From an uncultured Clostridia bacterium (lineage in GTDB: Bacteria > Bacillota > Clostridia > Oscillospirales > Ruminococcaceae), in contig CANQXX010000012.1 in NCBI GenBank assembly GCA_947627905.1, positions 1 to 49,288 on the forward strand: a stretch of DNA of 49,288 nucleotides, in the 5' to 3' direction. Both the position numbers and the translations under genes were made by a program. Of this stretch, positions 25,270-34,583 are shown piece after piece. A model generated the notes under the pieces. It searched no databases and was not told the origin of the DNA. It was given only the letters and a program-made list of their open reading frames with translations. Each line of letters opens with the position of its first letter. Position 1 is the stretch's first letter.

Positions 25270-26994
25270 ATGAAAGCATCAGGAAAGAAAAAAATATCGG
25301 CGCTGATAGCCGCAGTTTCTGCGGCAGCAATTGCGCAGACAGTTTCAGCCGAACAGCCGGCTGCGGAGATAACTGTATGTCCGGAAAATGCCGTAAGAAA
25401 AATTTCTCCGTATATATACGGGGTAAACAGCGGCGTTGACCTTAACTCAGTGTCGGCAAAATCATTCCGTCTCGGCGGCAACAGGCTTTCAGCCTATAAC
25501 TGGGAAAACAACTATTCCAATGCAGGTTCTGACTATCACAATTCAACAGACCTGTATCTTGTGCAGAATGTTCCGGAGGAATTTAAAAAAGCTCCGGGAG
25601 GAGCAGCTCTGGCTGCGGCTGACGAAGCCGACAAAGGGAATGTGCCGTATCGCCTGCTCACATTGCAGATGCTCGGATATGCCGCTGCCGGCAAAAGGGG
25701 AAACGTTACGGAAGAATATGCCGCGCCTTCGGAAAAATGGGTAAAAGTTGAAAACCGCAAGGGCAGTGAGTTCACCCTTGAGCCGGATAAAAAAGACGGC
25801 GTCATATATATGGACGAGTACCTGAACTATCTTTTCAATAAGATAGGCAATTCAGAAAGCGGCACCGGATTCAGCGCATATGCTCTTGACAACGAGCCTG
25901 CTCTTTGGAGCGGCACGCACAGCATGGTTCAGCGTTCTCCGCTGACCTGCTCGGAGCTTGTATCAAGATCAAAGGATCTGGCTTCAATGATAAAGGAAAT
26001 GGACGAAAACGCCGATGTTTTCGGACCGTCTCTTTATGGATACGCGGCATACGATAGCTTTCAGGGCGCTCCCGATTGGGGAGAACTCAAGGATGCAAAC
26101 GGCTACCGCTGGTTTATAGATTATTACCTTGACGAGATGAGCAAGGCAGAACAGGAATATGGTCATAGGATACTTGACGTTCTGGATCTGCACTATTACA
26201 CCGAAGCAAAAGGCGAATGCGGAGAACGTTCCTGCTCCAACTATGACAATGACGGTTGTGTAACGGCAAGGCTGAACAGCGTCCGCTCCCTTTACGATGA
26301 AAATTATAGGGAAAACAGCTGGATAGCAGATGCAGGAGCGGAATTTTTCCCTCTGCTGCCGAATATCGAACAGTCGATAGAAAAATATTATCCGGGTACA
26401 AAGCTTGCATTTACGGAATACAATTTCGGCGGAGGAGATCATATCTCCGGCGGTGTTGCAGAAGCGGACACATTGGGTATATTTGCTGAACACGGCGTTT
26501 ATTTTGCGTCGATATGGTCATTTGATCAGAACGCCTACCAGCTTTCGGCAATAAATATGTTCACAAATTACGACGGAATGGGGAATGGTCTCGGCGATAC
26601 GCTCATCGGGAGCAGCGTTTCGGGGAATGAGGATATCTCTGTCTATCCTGCCGTGAACGAGGGAGAACCGGACACTGTAAGAATGATCGTTACAAACCGT
26701 TCGCTGCATGATGAAACACCTGCGAAAATTTCTGTTGACAGTGAGATAGGCTTTACTTCCGCGGAGGTATATTCTTTAAGCGGAGACAGTGCGGAAATAA
26801 AACGTCTGGAAGATATCGCGGAGATATCCGGAAATAATTTTGAATACAGCCTCCCGCCCCTTTCGGTGACGGAATTTGTTCTTAAACGTGAGGAGAAAAA
26901 GATATCTCCGTTATTTACGGCAATTTCGGCGGCTGCCGTTGCTGCTTTTGTGACTGCGGCTGTGCTTCTGGTCAGAAAATTCAGCAAAAAATAA
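25270..26994 (+). CDS. Secreted, membrane-anchored GH44 endoglucanase/xyloglucanase
   Basis: A 574-residue glycoside hydrolase. It has a signal peptide (KKKISALIAAVSAAAIAQTVSA), then the GH44 TIM-barrel and beta domain: ALDNEPALWSGTH contains the acid/base Glu, FTEYNFGGGDHISGG the nucleophile Glu, and LDLHYYTEA and YASIWSFDQNAYQLSAINMF lie along the barrel. GH44 enzymes cut beta-1,4-glucan, xyloglucan and related hemicelluloses (family knowledge). The C-terminus has a hydrophobic helix (AISAAAVAAFVTAAVLLV) then RKFSKK, so the enzyme is anchored at the cell surface; no dockerin or CBM is present, unlike GH44 proteins of cellulosomes. Start at 25270, AAGGAG upstream; an in-frame TTG at 25264 is too close to that site. 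Confidence 0.88.
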   Translation: MKASGKKKISALIAAVSAAAIAQTVSAEQPAAEITVCPENAVRKISPYIYGVNSGVDLNSVSAKSFRLGGNRLSAYNWENNYSNAGSDYHNSTDLYLVQNVPEEFKKAPGGAALAAADEADKGNVPYRLLTLQMLGYAAAGKRGNVTEEYAAPSEKWVKVENRKGSEFTLEPDKKDGVIYMDEYLNYLFNKIGNSESGTGFSAYALDNEPALWSGTHSMVQRSPLTCSELVSRSKDLASMIKEMDENADVFGPSLYGYAAYDSFQGAPDWGELKDANGYRWFIDYYLDEMSKAEQEYGHRILDVLDLHYYTEAKGECGERSCSNYDNDGCVTARLNSVRSLYDENYRENSWIADAGAEFFPLLPNIEQSIEKYYPGTKLAFTEYNFGGGDHISGGVAEADTLGIFAEHGVYFASIWSFDQNAYQLSAINMFTNYDGMGNGLGDTLIGSSVSGNEDISVYPAVNEGEPDTVRMIVTNRSLHDETPAKISVDSEIGFTSAEVYSLSGDSAEIKRLEDIAEISGNNFEYSLPPLSVTEFVLKREEKKISPLFTAISAAAVAAFVTAAVLLVRKFSKK

Positions 26995-27023
26995 TTTAAA
27001 ATAAATTGCAAAGGAGAAAAATC

Positions 27024-28499
27024 ATGAAAAAAATTTCAGCTTACATTAATGCAAAGGACGTAAGATCTACGATTGCTCCGGAAATATACGGACATTTTTC
27101 CGAGCATTTGGGAAGATGTATCTATGACGGCATATATGTCGGCGAAAATTCGTCTATCCCGAACGTAAGAGGTATCAGGACGGATATCACCGAAGCGTTC
27201 AGAAAGATAAAAATGCCTGTTCTCCGCTGGCCGGGCGGCTGCTTTGCGGACACATATCACTGGATAGACGCCGTAGGCGACAAAAAACTCAGGAAAAAAG
27301 AGCATAACGTTCACTGGGGAGGAGTTACGGAGGATAATTCATTCGGAACGCATGAATTTTTTGACTTGTGCGAGCAGGTAGGCTGTGAGCCGTACCTTGC
27401 CGGAAATCTCGGAAGCGGCACTATTCAGGAACTTTCCGAATGGATAGAATACATAACTCTTGACGATACTTCTCCCATGCCTGAACTTCGCCGCAAAAAC
27501 GGCAGGGAAAAGCCGTGGAAGCTGAAATATCTCGGGATAGGAAACGAGAACTGGGGCTGCGGAGGAAATATGCGCCCCGAATATTATATCGACGAATATA
27601 TCCGCTATCAGACTTTCTGCCGCGACCACAGCGGAAATCACCTTTTCAAGATAGCCTGCGGTCCTAACGCCGCCGACTATAACTGGACGGAGACTATAAT
27701 GAAGCGTCTGAATAAAGACAACGCCCGCGGAATATCACTTCACTATTACACTGTACCGACCGGAAACTGGAACAAGAAAGGCAGCGGACGTTCATTTTCA
27801 AACGAGGAATACTATTCCACCATTTCGGGAACATTGCAGATGGAAGAACTCCTGAAAAGACATTCGCACATAATGGACGCTTACGATCCCAACAGGGATA
27901 TAGGTCTTATAGTTGACGAATGGGGAGTATGGTGCGATGTGGAAGAAGGCACTAATCCGGGATTTCTTTATCAGCAGAATACCATGCGTGACGCCATTGT
28001 TGCGGCTTGCAACCTGAACCTGTTCAACGTTCATTCCGACAGAGTGGTAATGGCAAATCTGGCTCAGGCGGTAAACGTTCTTCAGTCCCTTGTGCTTACT
28101 GAGGGCGAAAAGATCACGCTTACTCCTACATATCATGTTTTCGATCTGTTCAGCTCACATCAGGGCGGCGAATCGGTCTACTGCTTTGTGGAAAATACGG
28201 AAGCCGGCGGAAATATAAAGATCCCGATGATAACAAGCTCCGCTTCAATAAAGGACGGTAAACTGACGGTCACATTTGCGAACTGTTCGCTTGAGGAAGA
28301 TGCTGAAATAACCTTTGATATAACAGGCTTTGACGCAAAGAAAGCGTCGGCAAGGATACTCACCGGAAACTGCTGCGATCTCAATGATTTTGAAACGCCG
28401 GATAAGGTCGTTCCTAAGGAATTTTCAGTTTCTCTCAACGGACGGTATATGTCAGCAGTTGTACCGCCTTGCTCGGTAGTTTCGGTAATTCTGGAATGA
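27024..28499 (+). CDS. abfA: Alpha-L-arabinofuranosidase, GH51
   Basis: A 491-residue intracellular enzyme (no signal peptide) releasing L-arabinose from arabino-oligosaccharides. GH51 motifs are intact: LRWPGGCFADTYHW, KYLGIGNENWGCGGNM with the acid/base Glu, and LIVDEWGVWCD with the nucleophile Glu, then the C-terminal beta domain. AAGGAG precedes the ATG at 27024; the frame extends six codons upstream without a site. First of a group abfA - small Cys protein - kinase - epimerase with overlaps or short gaps, which ties it to arabinose catabolism. Confidence 0.95.
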   Translation: MKKISAYINAKDVRSTIAPEIYGHFSEHLGRCIYDGIYVGENSSIPNVRGIRTDITEAFRKIKMPVLRWPGGCFADTYHWIDAVGDKKLRKKEHNVHWGGVTEDNSFGTHEFFDLCEQVGCEPYLAGNLGSGTIQELSEWIEYITLDDTSPMPELRRKNGREKPWKLKYLGIGNENWGCGGNMRPEYYIDEYIRYQTFCRDHSGNHLFKIACGPNAADYNWTETIMKRLNKDNARGISLHYYTVPTGNWNKKGSGRSFSNEEYYSTISGTLQMEELLKRHSHIMDAYDPNRDIGLIVDEWGVWCDVEEGTNPGFLYQQNTMRDAIVAACNLNLFNVHSDRVVMANLAQAVNVLQSLVLTEGEKITLTPTYHVFDLFSSHQGGESVYCFVENTEAGGNIKIPMITSSASIKDGKLTVTFANCSLEEDAEITFDITGFDAKKASARILTGNCCDLNDFETPDKVVPKEFSVSLNGRYMSAVVPPCSVVSVILE

Positions 28500-28750
28500 G
28501 CCGTCCGTTCTGCAAAAAATGCTTTTTTGAAAATATTGACCCGCAGGGGATATACAGGGAAATAACAGAGCTTATTTCCCTTATTCCGTCCGAAAACAGG
28601 ACCGATGAAGCGGAATATCGCCGCCGTCTTGATATATGCGGAAAATGCGGATCGCTCGGTGAGGGAACGTGCGGAAAATGCGGCTGCTTTGTAGAACTTA
28701 GAGCAGCTAAGCTGAATATGCACTGTCCTCATGAAAAGCATTTCTGGTAA
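28496..28750 (+). CDS. Small Cys-rich (DUF6171-like) protein in the arabinose operon
   Basis: An 84-residue protein whose ATG overlaps the abfA stop (ATGA), so it is translationally coupled. Four CxxC-type pairs: CKKCFFE near the N-terminus, then CGKCG, CGKCGC, and a final Cys-Pro-His in MHCPHEKHFW. It looks like a small zinc-ribbon or Fe-binding protein; the pattern DPQGIYREITELISLI - AEYRRRLDICGKC resembles a Clostridial family of unknown role (DUF6171, from memory). Its presence between the arabinofuranosidase and the kinase is unexplained. Confidence 0.8.
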   Translation: MSRPFCKKCFFENIDPQGIYREITELISLIPSENRTDEAEYRRRLDICGKCGSLGEGTCGKCGCFVELRAAKLNMHCPHEKHFW

Positions 28751-28772
28751 CTATCTTCCATATGAGGTGTAT

Positions 28773-30356
28773 ATGATGAATTTAAAGGAAAAAATCGAAA
28801 ACGGTCAGACTTTCCTTGGGATAGAGCTTGGTTCCACAAGAATAAAAGCCGTTCTTACGGACGATAATTACGCTCCCATAGCAAGCGGCGCCGCAGACTG
28901 GGAAAACCGTTTTGAAAACGGCTTCTGGACATATTCTCTCGACGATATCCACGGCGGGCTGAAAAGCTGTTTTTCAAGCCTTGCGGCCGATGTGAAAGAA
29001 AAATACGGAACGGAGCTTACGTCCGTAAAAGCTATGGGCATTTCCGCAATGATGCACGGATATATGGCTTTTGATAAGGACGGCAGATTGCTTGTACCGT
29101 TCAGGACATGGAGATGTACGACCACGGAACAAGCCGCTTCCGAACTCACTTCGCTGCTGGGCTTCAACATTCCCCAAAGGTGGAGCATTGCTCATCTTTA
29201 TCAGGCGATTCTGAACGGAGAACAGCACGTTCATGAGATAGCATACATTTCAACTCTGGCAGGATATGTCCACTATATCCTTACGGGAAAGCGTGTTGTA
29301 GGGATAGGCGAGGCTTCGGGTATCTTTCCGGTGAGCGGCAAGGATTACGACGAAAAAATGCTTGAAAAGACCGAAGAACTGTTCCGCAGACACGGCTTTG
29401 ACCGTCCGCTGCGCGAAGTTCTTCCTGCTGTTGCCGATGCGGGGGAAAAAGGCTCTTTTCTCACCGGAAGCGGCGCGGAATTTCTCGATGAAAGCGGTAA
29501 ATTGAGATCAGGCATACCGCTTTGCCCTCCGGAGGGCGACGCGGGAACGGGAATGGCAGCGACAAATTCCGTCCGTCCGGGAACGGGAAATGTTTCGGCG
29601 GGAACGTCGGTATTTGCAATGCCCGTCCTTGAAAGACCGCTTGAGGGCGTTTATCCGGAAATAGACGTTGTCACCACTCCGGACGGAGCGCCAGTGGCTA
29701 TGGTACACTGCAATAACTGCTGTTCCGAAATAGACGTATGGGTAAAAATGTTCGGAGAATTTGCGGAGCTTTCGGGACACCCTGCCGACAAGCCGGAGCT
29801 TTATGAGCTTCTTTACACAAAAGCCATGAAAGGCGATCCCGGCTGCGGAGGACTTACCGTTTATAATTTTCTTTCCGGCGAACCGGTTGCAGGCGTTGAC
29901 GAGGGCAGACCGATGTATTTCAGAACGCCTGACAGCGAACCGAGCCTTGCGAACTTTTTCCGTGCGCAGCTTTATTCGACAGTTGCGGCGTTAAAAACGG
30001 GCATGGATATTCTTCTTGAAAAAGAAAAGATCTCCCTGAAAAATATAACGGCTCACGGCGGACTTTTCAAGGTAAGGAATGCCGCTCAGCAGGTACTTGC
30101 GGACGCTCTCGGCACTGATGTTTCGGTCATGGAAACTGCCGGTGAGGGCGGAGCATGGGGAATAGCGCTGCTGGCTGCTTATATGACCGACGGTGAAGAA
30201 AAATCCCTTGCGGACTGGCTTGACGAAAATGTTTTTGCAGACAGCAAAAAAATAACCCTTTCTCCGGACAAAAACGGAGCAAAGGGCTTTGCAGAATTTA
30301 TGGAGCGGTACAAAACGGGACTTCCTGCGGAAAAAATTTTAAAAGGAGCGGAATGA
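28773..30356 (+). CDS. araB: FGGY-family sugar kinase, probable L-ribulokinase
   Basis: A 527-residue kinase of the FGGY (actin-like ATPase) fold: phosphate-1 loop [32 protein letters not shown], and the adenosine part [23 protein letters not shown]. By context it phosphorylates L-ribulose, as L-ribulose-5-phosphate 4-epimerase starts directly after it and GH51 lies upstream; the family alone would also allow xylulose. Start at ATG 28773 (GAGGTG upstream); the second ATG at 28776 is an alternative. An arabinose isomerase (araA) is needed to complete the route and is not in the window. Confidence 0.85.
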   Translation: MMNLKEKIENGQTFLGIELGSTRIKAVLTDDNYAPIASGAADWENRFENGFWTYSLDDIHGGLKSCFSSLAADVKEKYGTELTSVKAMGISAMMHGYMAFDKDGRLLVPFRTWRCTTTEQAASELTSLLGFNIPQRWSIAHLYQAILNGEQHVHEIAYISTLAGYVHYILTGKRVVGIGEASGIFPVSGKDYDEKMLEKTEELFRRHGFDRPLREVLPAVADAGEKGSFLTGSGAEFLDESGKLRSGIPLCPPEGDAGTGMAATNSVRPGTGNVSAGTSVFAMPVLERPLEGVYPEIDVVTTPDGAPVAMVHCNNCCSEIDVWVKMFGEFAELSGHPADKPELYELLYTKAMKGDPGCGGLTVYNFLSGEPVAGVDEGRPMYFRTPDSEPSLANFFRAQLYSTVAALKTGMDILLEKEKISLKNITAHGGLFKVRNAAQQVLADALGTDVSVMETAGEGGAWGIALLAAYMTDGEEKSLADWLDENVFADSKKITLSPDKNGAKGFAEFMERYKTGLPAEKILKGAE

Positions 30357-30357
30357 T

Positions 30358-31050
30358 ATGCTGGAAAATTTAAAGAAAGAAGTCCTTGAAGCAAATCTGC
30401 TTCTGCCGGAATACGGACTTGTTACGTTTACTTGGGGAAATGCTTCCGCCGTTGACCGTGAAAGCGGAATGGTGGTAATAAAGCCTTCCGGCGTGGAATA
30501 CGGCAGCATGACCGCAGACGATATGGTAGTTGTGGAGCTTTCCACCGGAAAGGTCGCAGAGGGAAGATACAAGCCTTCCAGCGACACTCCTACACATCTG
30601 GAATTGTACAAGGCGTTCGGGAATATCGGCGGCATAGTTCATACACACAGCCGTTGGGCAGCTTCGTTTGCGCAGGCAGGAACAGGCATAGTTCCGCTTG
30701 GAACTACCCATGCGGACTACTTCTACGGAGAGATACCCTGCACCCGCGCAATGACCCCTGCTGAGATACAGGGCGAATACGAAAAGGAGACGGGAACGGT
30801 AATTATCGAGGCGTTCAAAGGTATTGACCCGCTGACTATACCGGCTGTGCTGGTAAAAAGCCACGGACCGTTCACATGGGGAAAAACTGCCGCAGAAGCC
30901 GTTCATAACGCTGTAGTACTCGAAGAAGCGGCGTTTATGAATTACCACGCTATGGGAATAAACCCGCAGATACACCGTATGCAGCAGGAACTTCTTGACA
31001 GGCATTATCTCAGAAAACACGGTGCTAATGCTTATTACGGACAAAATTAA
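30358..31050 (+). CDS. araD: L-ribulose-5-phosphate 4-epimerase
   Basis: A 230-residue class II aldolase/epimerase that turns L-ribulose-5-phosphate into D-xylulose-5-phosphate for the pentose phosphate pathway. Zn-binding and catalytic motifs: [35 protein letters not shown] with the His pair, [16 protein letters not shown], and [15 protein letters not shown] overlaps the end of the kinase gene, and the gap is one base, so they are one transcript. The gene ends with an AT-rich stretch and meets the convergent carrier-protein gene. Confidence 0.95.
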   Translation: MLENLKKEVLEANLLLPEYGLVTFTWGNASAVDRESGMVVIKPSGVEYGSMTADDMVVVELSTGKVAEGRYKPSSDTPTHLELYKAFGNIGGIVHTHSRWAASFAQAGTGIVPLGTTHADYFYGEIPCTRAMTPAEIQGEYEKETGTVIIEAFKGIDPLTIPAVLVKSHGPFTWGKTAAEAVHNAVVLEEAAFMNYHAMGINPQIHRMQQELLDRHYLRKHGANAYYGQN

Positions 31051-31068
31051 AAAAATATTTTTATGAAT

Positions 31069-31305
31069 TTATCGGGAATATTTTCGTGCGGCGGAAATTA
31101 TTTTTTCCGGAGTTGAAAAAGCGCTTATGCTTTCTTCCGCCGGATCAATGGATATACCCAGTTCCTCAAGGCAGGAAAGTATCCCTATAAGAGCATATGA
31201 ATCCAATATTTCTTCTGCGATAAGATCGGTCTCTGCCGTTATATTTTCTCCGCAGAATTTTCTGATGATCTCCATTATTTTTTCATCTGTAATGTACATG
31301 GTCAT
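31069..31305 (-). CDS. Acyl/peptidyl carrier protein
   Basis: A 78-residue four-helix carrier. The phosphopantetheine site is Ser36 in EEILDSYALIGILS, where DSYAL replaces the common DSLxL. Acidic and short like DltC or stand-alone ACPs. Its start overlaps the adenylation gene stop by 4 bases (ATGA); two in-frame ATGs, 31305 and 31299, are both plausible with the AAAAGGA site. It is last of a three-gene operon VanW - adenylation enzyme - carrier, so it should accept the acyl or aminoacyl group activated by that enzyme. Not likely to be the fatty acid ACP, as no fatty acid gene is near. Confidence 0.85.
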   Translation of the reverse strand: MTMYITDEKIMEIIRKFCGENITAETDLIAEEILDSYALIGILSCLEELGISIDPAEESISAFSTPEKIISAARKYSR

Positions 31306-32633
31306 TTTTCCTTTTTATAATTTGCCGAATGTGATATACATCCGGCTTTTTCTATTATTTTGGGTATCATGTAGCGCGGGAGACGCGCGGAAAGAAATTT
31401 TTTTATTTCGGGAACATTTATTTCTTTTTCCGAATTTACCTGAGCCTTTAAAAATAATACCTCACCGCCGCTGTCCCTGACTGCGGAGACAAAACAGTCT
31501 TTTATCCCGTCGGCTTCGGACAGTACGGATTCTATTTCTTCGGTCTCTATACGATATCCGGAATATTTTATCATTCCCGATCCTTTTCTGCCGTCAAAAA
31601 ATATAAGACCGTTTTTTATTTTGCCAAGATCTCCGGTAAAAAATCCTCCGTCTCGGAATCCTCCGGTATCGTTTATATAACTGCCGGCAGCGCTTTTTCC
31701 GCTGATAAAAATTTCACCGTCACGGATATCCACATTTCCTGCCGTAAAATTTTTTGTTCCTATGGGAAGTCTGTCATCACATTCCGATAAGGAAATATCT
31801 TTTGCGCATACAAAGCAGCAGCATTCCGACGGACCGTAAGCATTTATAAGACGGATATTTTCAAATCTTTCTAAAAGCAGCTTTGCGGTGCGCGGCGGAA
31901 GCGTTTCTCCGCAGCAAAGAACGGTTTTCAATCCGGGATAATTTTCCGGACTGAATTTTCCTGACAATAAACACATTCTTAAATATGTGGGCGTGCAGGT
32001 AAGAACATTTATATCCTTTTCCGGGATATCGTCAAACGCGTGAAAGGTTTTTCCAGACACAAGAGGAATAAATATATCCGCTACGGAAAGATCAAACGAA
32101 AATAAAGCGTGTCCTCCGAAAATTTCCGCATCGTCGGGATATATCTTCATTCCGTATCCGATAAAATTTTCAAGACTTTCTCTCGGTATCCTTATTCCTT
32201 TCGGAGAACCGGTGCTTCCTGACGTAAAAATAATATATCCTTTATCACCGGCAGGAAAATTATTTTTACATTCCGGAAGAGAATAAATTTCGCCCGAAAA
32301 AATTTTATTTATCCCGCTTATGCCGGGATCGCATTCGCATATTGCCGTGTCCGCTCCGCTTTGCGTTATCATAGACCGCAGACGTTCCGCAGGAATGGAA
32401 ATATCGCACGGTATATATTCTCTTCCGCATATAAGGCAGGAAAGTATGCCTATTATCATTACGGGTGATCTATGCCCGTAAATTATTGCCGGCGGACCGT
32501 TACCGATCCTGCCGGCAAGAGCTTTTGCGCGGCAGGATAATTCTCCGTAGCTGATCTTTTCACCGCCGTATATATAAGCTGTTCTGTCCGGGAATTTTTC
32601 TGCGTTCAGAAGTATTTTTCCGGTGATATCCAT
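31302..32633 (-). CDS. AMP-forming adenylation enzyme (DltA/NRPS A-domain like)
   Basis: A 443-residue ANL-family ligase that would activate a carboxylic or amino acid as acyl-AMP and load the adjacent carrier protein. Core motifs: TSGSTGSPKG (137-146), NAYGPSECCCF, FTGDLGKIKNGLIFFDGRKGSGMIKYSGYRIETEEIES, and the catalytic Lys region near the C-terminus (SANYKKEK, in place of NGKxDR). At 443 residues it is shorter than DltA (about 500). The specificity pocket is not readable by eye. Begins 6 bases after the VanW stop, so it is co-translated. Product unknown. Confidence 0.87.
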   Translation of the reverse strand: MDITGKILLNAEKFPDRTAYIYGGEKISYGELSCRAKALAGRIGNGPPAIIYGHRSPVMIIGILSCLICGREYIPCDISIPAERLRSMITQSGADTAICECDPGISGINKIFSGEIYSLPECKNNFPAGDKGYIIFTSGSTGSPKGIRIPRESLENFIGYGMKIYPDDAEIFGGHALFSFDLSVADIFIPLVSGKTFHAFDDIPEKDINVLTCTPTYLRMCLLSGKFSPENYPGLKTVLCCGETLPPRTAKLLLERFENIRLINAYGPSECCCFVCAKDISLSECDDRLPIGTKNFTAGNVDIRDGEIFISGKSAAGSYINDTGGFRDGGFFTGDLGKIKNGLIFFDGRKGSGMIKYSGYRIETEEIESVLSEADGIKDCFVSAVRDSGGEVLFLKAQVNSEKEINVPEIKKFLSARLPRYMIPKIIEKAGCISHSANYKKEK

Positions 32634-32639
32634 TAAAAT

Positions 32640-33482
32640 TCACACGCTTTCGATTTCATTTTCCGGTATAAGCGAATAGTCATACATTACTTTTGAATGA
32701 TTATTCAGGAGCAATTCTTTTTTAATTGTTTCACCGCTGTTTTTTGATATCGTTTCCCTGTAAATTTTACTGCATCTGAAATATTCTCCGTTTTCGCATA
32801 TGAATTTATGATCTTCTTCGGTTATCCTGTATCGGCAGGGGAAAGGTCTTTCCGCTTTTAATTCTCCGTAAAGGACGCCGTCATTTATCCATATCAGAAG
32901 CTGTACGTTCCTGTCGGAATTATTTTTAAAACGGTAATCTACATTTTTATAGAATACCGATGTTCCCGTTCCGAAAGGAACTCTGCGGCGTTCGTCCGGG
33001 AAAAGCGCGTCGGAATGATGATGTATCTCGGTAACTTCAAGCGGACTGTTTAACACCAGCCAATGGATAAGATTTGCAAGCTGGCACAATCCGCCGCCGA
33101 TACCTTTTCCAAGCTGCGAGCCTGAAATTGTAAGACCTTCGAGATAACCTTTTTTTGCAGTCGGTTTTCCGACCCTTTTCCAGAATGAAAATGTTTCTCC
33201 GGGGCGAATTACCAGACCGTTTATATTTTTTGCAGCAATTTTAAGATTTGTGGTTTTATTTTTCTGAAGCTGCATATCCACGCCGTTGAGTTTGCGTTCG
33301 ATCATTGAAAAATGTCCTTTGACAGTGAACGGAAGTTTTTCGCCGATGATCTTATCCGCAAATTTTTCGCCTTTTATTTTTTTTATCATGTCGGAAATAT
33401 CTCTTAAAAGATATTCTTTTGCAAGCGAGATCTTATAGCATATTTTTCCCCTCTGACAGAACAATTTACGCTCTTTTCCCAT
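32640..33482 (-). CDS. VanW-family protein
   Basis: A 280-residue protein with the VanW domain: NGLVIRPGETFSFWKRVGKPTAKKGYLEGLTISGSQLGKGIGGGLCQLANLIHWL, then a conserved HHHSDALFPDERRRVPFGTGTSVFYKNVDYRFKN. VanW occurs in vanB-type resistance gene sets and near peptidoglycan genes, but its activity is not established (family knowledge). No clear signal peptide; the N-terminus is basic. I start at 33482, preceded by GGGGTGAT; the frame extends 13 codons further with no site. It leads a three-gene operon with an adenylation enzyme and a carrier protein. Confidence 0.88.
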   Translation of the reverse strand: MGKERKLFCQRGKICYKISLAKEYLLRDISDMIKKIKGEKFADKIIGEKLPFTVKGHFSMIERKLNGVDMQLQKNKTTNLKIAAKNINGLVIRPGETFSFWKRVGKPTAKKGYLEGLTISGSQLGKGIGGGLCQLANLIHWLVLNSPLEVTEIHHHSDALFPDERRRVPFGTGTSVFYKNVDYRFKNNSDRNVQLLIWINDGVLYGELKAERPFPCRYRITEEDHKFICENGEYFRCSKIYRETISKNSGETIKKELLLNNHSKVMYDYSLIPENEIESV

Positions 33483-33521
33483 AATTATCACCCCGGAAAA
33501 TGATTTATTCGGTTTAAACAA

Positions 33522-33550
33522 ATTATATCATCAAATGCGGGAATAATCAA
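33522..33550 (-). promoter_or_regulatory. Sigma-A promoter for the VanW operon
   Basis: On the minus strand: TTGATT (33545-33550), 17-base spacer, TATAAT (33522-33527), about 40 bases before the VanW start. Confidence 0.7.
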
Positions 33551-33614
33551 TTAAAATTTGGTTTCAATTTGGTTACGATGATAAGTGTGCTTTGTAATAT
33601 TTGTAATTATTTTT

Positions 33615-34451
33615 TTACCTTTTATAATCATCGAGAAAATGATGTATGCCCATATCGTTTTTATAAGAAATTATTGTTCTGAGATTTACATTTTCAACGC
33701 TGCGGAAAATATTTTTTTCCACCTGCGGGTTTGTTTTTTTCATCTCGGCAATAAGTTTTTTAACTTCGAGACGTTTTGAAAGTTCTTCCTCCGGCGAAAT
33801 TTCACAGGCTTCTGTAAATTTGCAGGCGCATCTTAAAAAATGCAGACCGTTGTAATCACGCCAATGTTTTATATCGTCCTCACGGATAAAATACATCGGA
33901 CGGATAAGCTCCATTCCTTCAAAATTCGTGCTGTGCAGCTTGGGCATCATAGTCTGCACCTGACCGCCGTATAGCATTCCCATAAGAATGGTCTCGATAA
34001 CATCGTCAAAATGATGTCCGAGGGCAATTTTGTTGCAGCCCAGTTCTTTTGCTTTGCTGTAAAGATATCCGCGCCTCATTCTTGCGCAAAGATAGCACGG
34101 ATTTTTCTGAACGTGTGTGACCGATTCAAAAATATCCGATCCGAATATCGTTATCGGAACGGACAGCGCCGCCGCATTTTCTTCTATAAGACGGCGGTTT
34201 TCTTCCGCATAACCGGGGTCCATTACCAGAAAAACAAGCTCAAATGGAAATTTATCGTGCATTTTAAGTTCCTGAAAAAGTTTTGCCATAAGCATGGAAT
34301 CTTTTCCGCCGGAAATACATACGGCAATTTTATCCCCCGGCTGAATAAGTTCGTATGTTACGATAGCTTTTGCAAATCTGCTCCATAGTACGCGGTGAAA
34401 TTTTTTCCGTATGCTTTTTTCGGCTTGTTCGGCAATATTTATTTCGTTCAA
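33615..34451 (-). CDS. TtcA-like PP-loop tRNA thiolation protein
   Basis: A 278-residue ATP pyrophosphatase-type enzyme. PP-loop CISGGKDSM, a CxxC pair in KNPCYLCARMRRG, a downstream CACKFTEAC, and KIALGHHFDDVIETILM, as in TtcA/TtuA proteins that use an Fe-S cluster to thiolate tRNA (2-thiocytidine-32 in E. coli). It lacks the extra zinc fingers of TtuA. Start: a GTG at 34460 opens the frame but sits on top of the ribosome site; AAGAAGTGAT is best placed for TTG at 34451. Single gene with its own promoter. Confidence 0.85.
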   Translation of the reverse strand: MNEINIAEQAEKSIRKKFHRVLWSRFAKAIVTYELIQPGDKIAVCISGGKDSMLMAKLFQELKMHDKFPFELVFLVMDPGYAEENRRLIEENAAALSVPITIFGSDIFESVTHVQKNPCYLCARMRRGYLYSKAKELGCNKIALGHHFDDVIETILMGMLYGGQVQTMMPKLHSTNFEGMELIRPMYFIREDDIKHWRDYNGLHFLRCACKFTEACEISPEEELSKRLEVKKLIAEMKKTNPQVEKNIFRSVENVNLRTIISYKNDMGIHHFLDDYKR

Positions 34452-34483
34452 TTTTATCACTTCTTTTCGGAAATTCTATAAAA

Positions 34484-34512
34484 ATTATAACATATTTATA
34501 TGGGAATGTCCA
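34484..34512 (-). promoter_or_regulatory. Sigma-A promoter for the TtcA-like gene
   Basis: Minus strand: TGGACA (34507-34512), 17-base spacer, TATAAT (34484-34489). Confidence 0.65.
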
Positions 34513-34550
34513 TAACATTTTCCTTATCCGTCATAATTCCTGCGAAATGA

Positions 34551-34579
34551 TATCCCACAGCCGCTGTGACTGTGGGATA
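34551..34579. terminator. Hairpin after the amino acid transporter operon
   Basis: Perfect 10-bp stem TATCCCACAG / CTGTGGGATA (34551-34560 with 34570-34579), 5 bases beyond the ATPase gene stop on the minus strand, followed there by TCATTT. The T-run is weak. Confidence 0.6.
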
Positions 34580-34583
34580 ATGT

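Noticed and set aside
30370..31044. 224-codon minus-strand frame opposite araD
   Set aside because: AraD motifs are complete on the plus strand; the opposite frame has no supporting signals.
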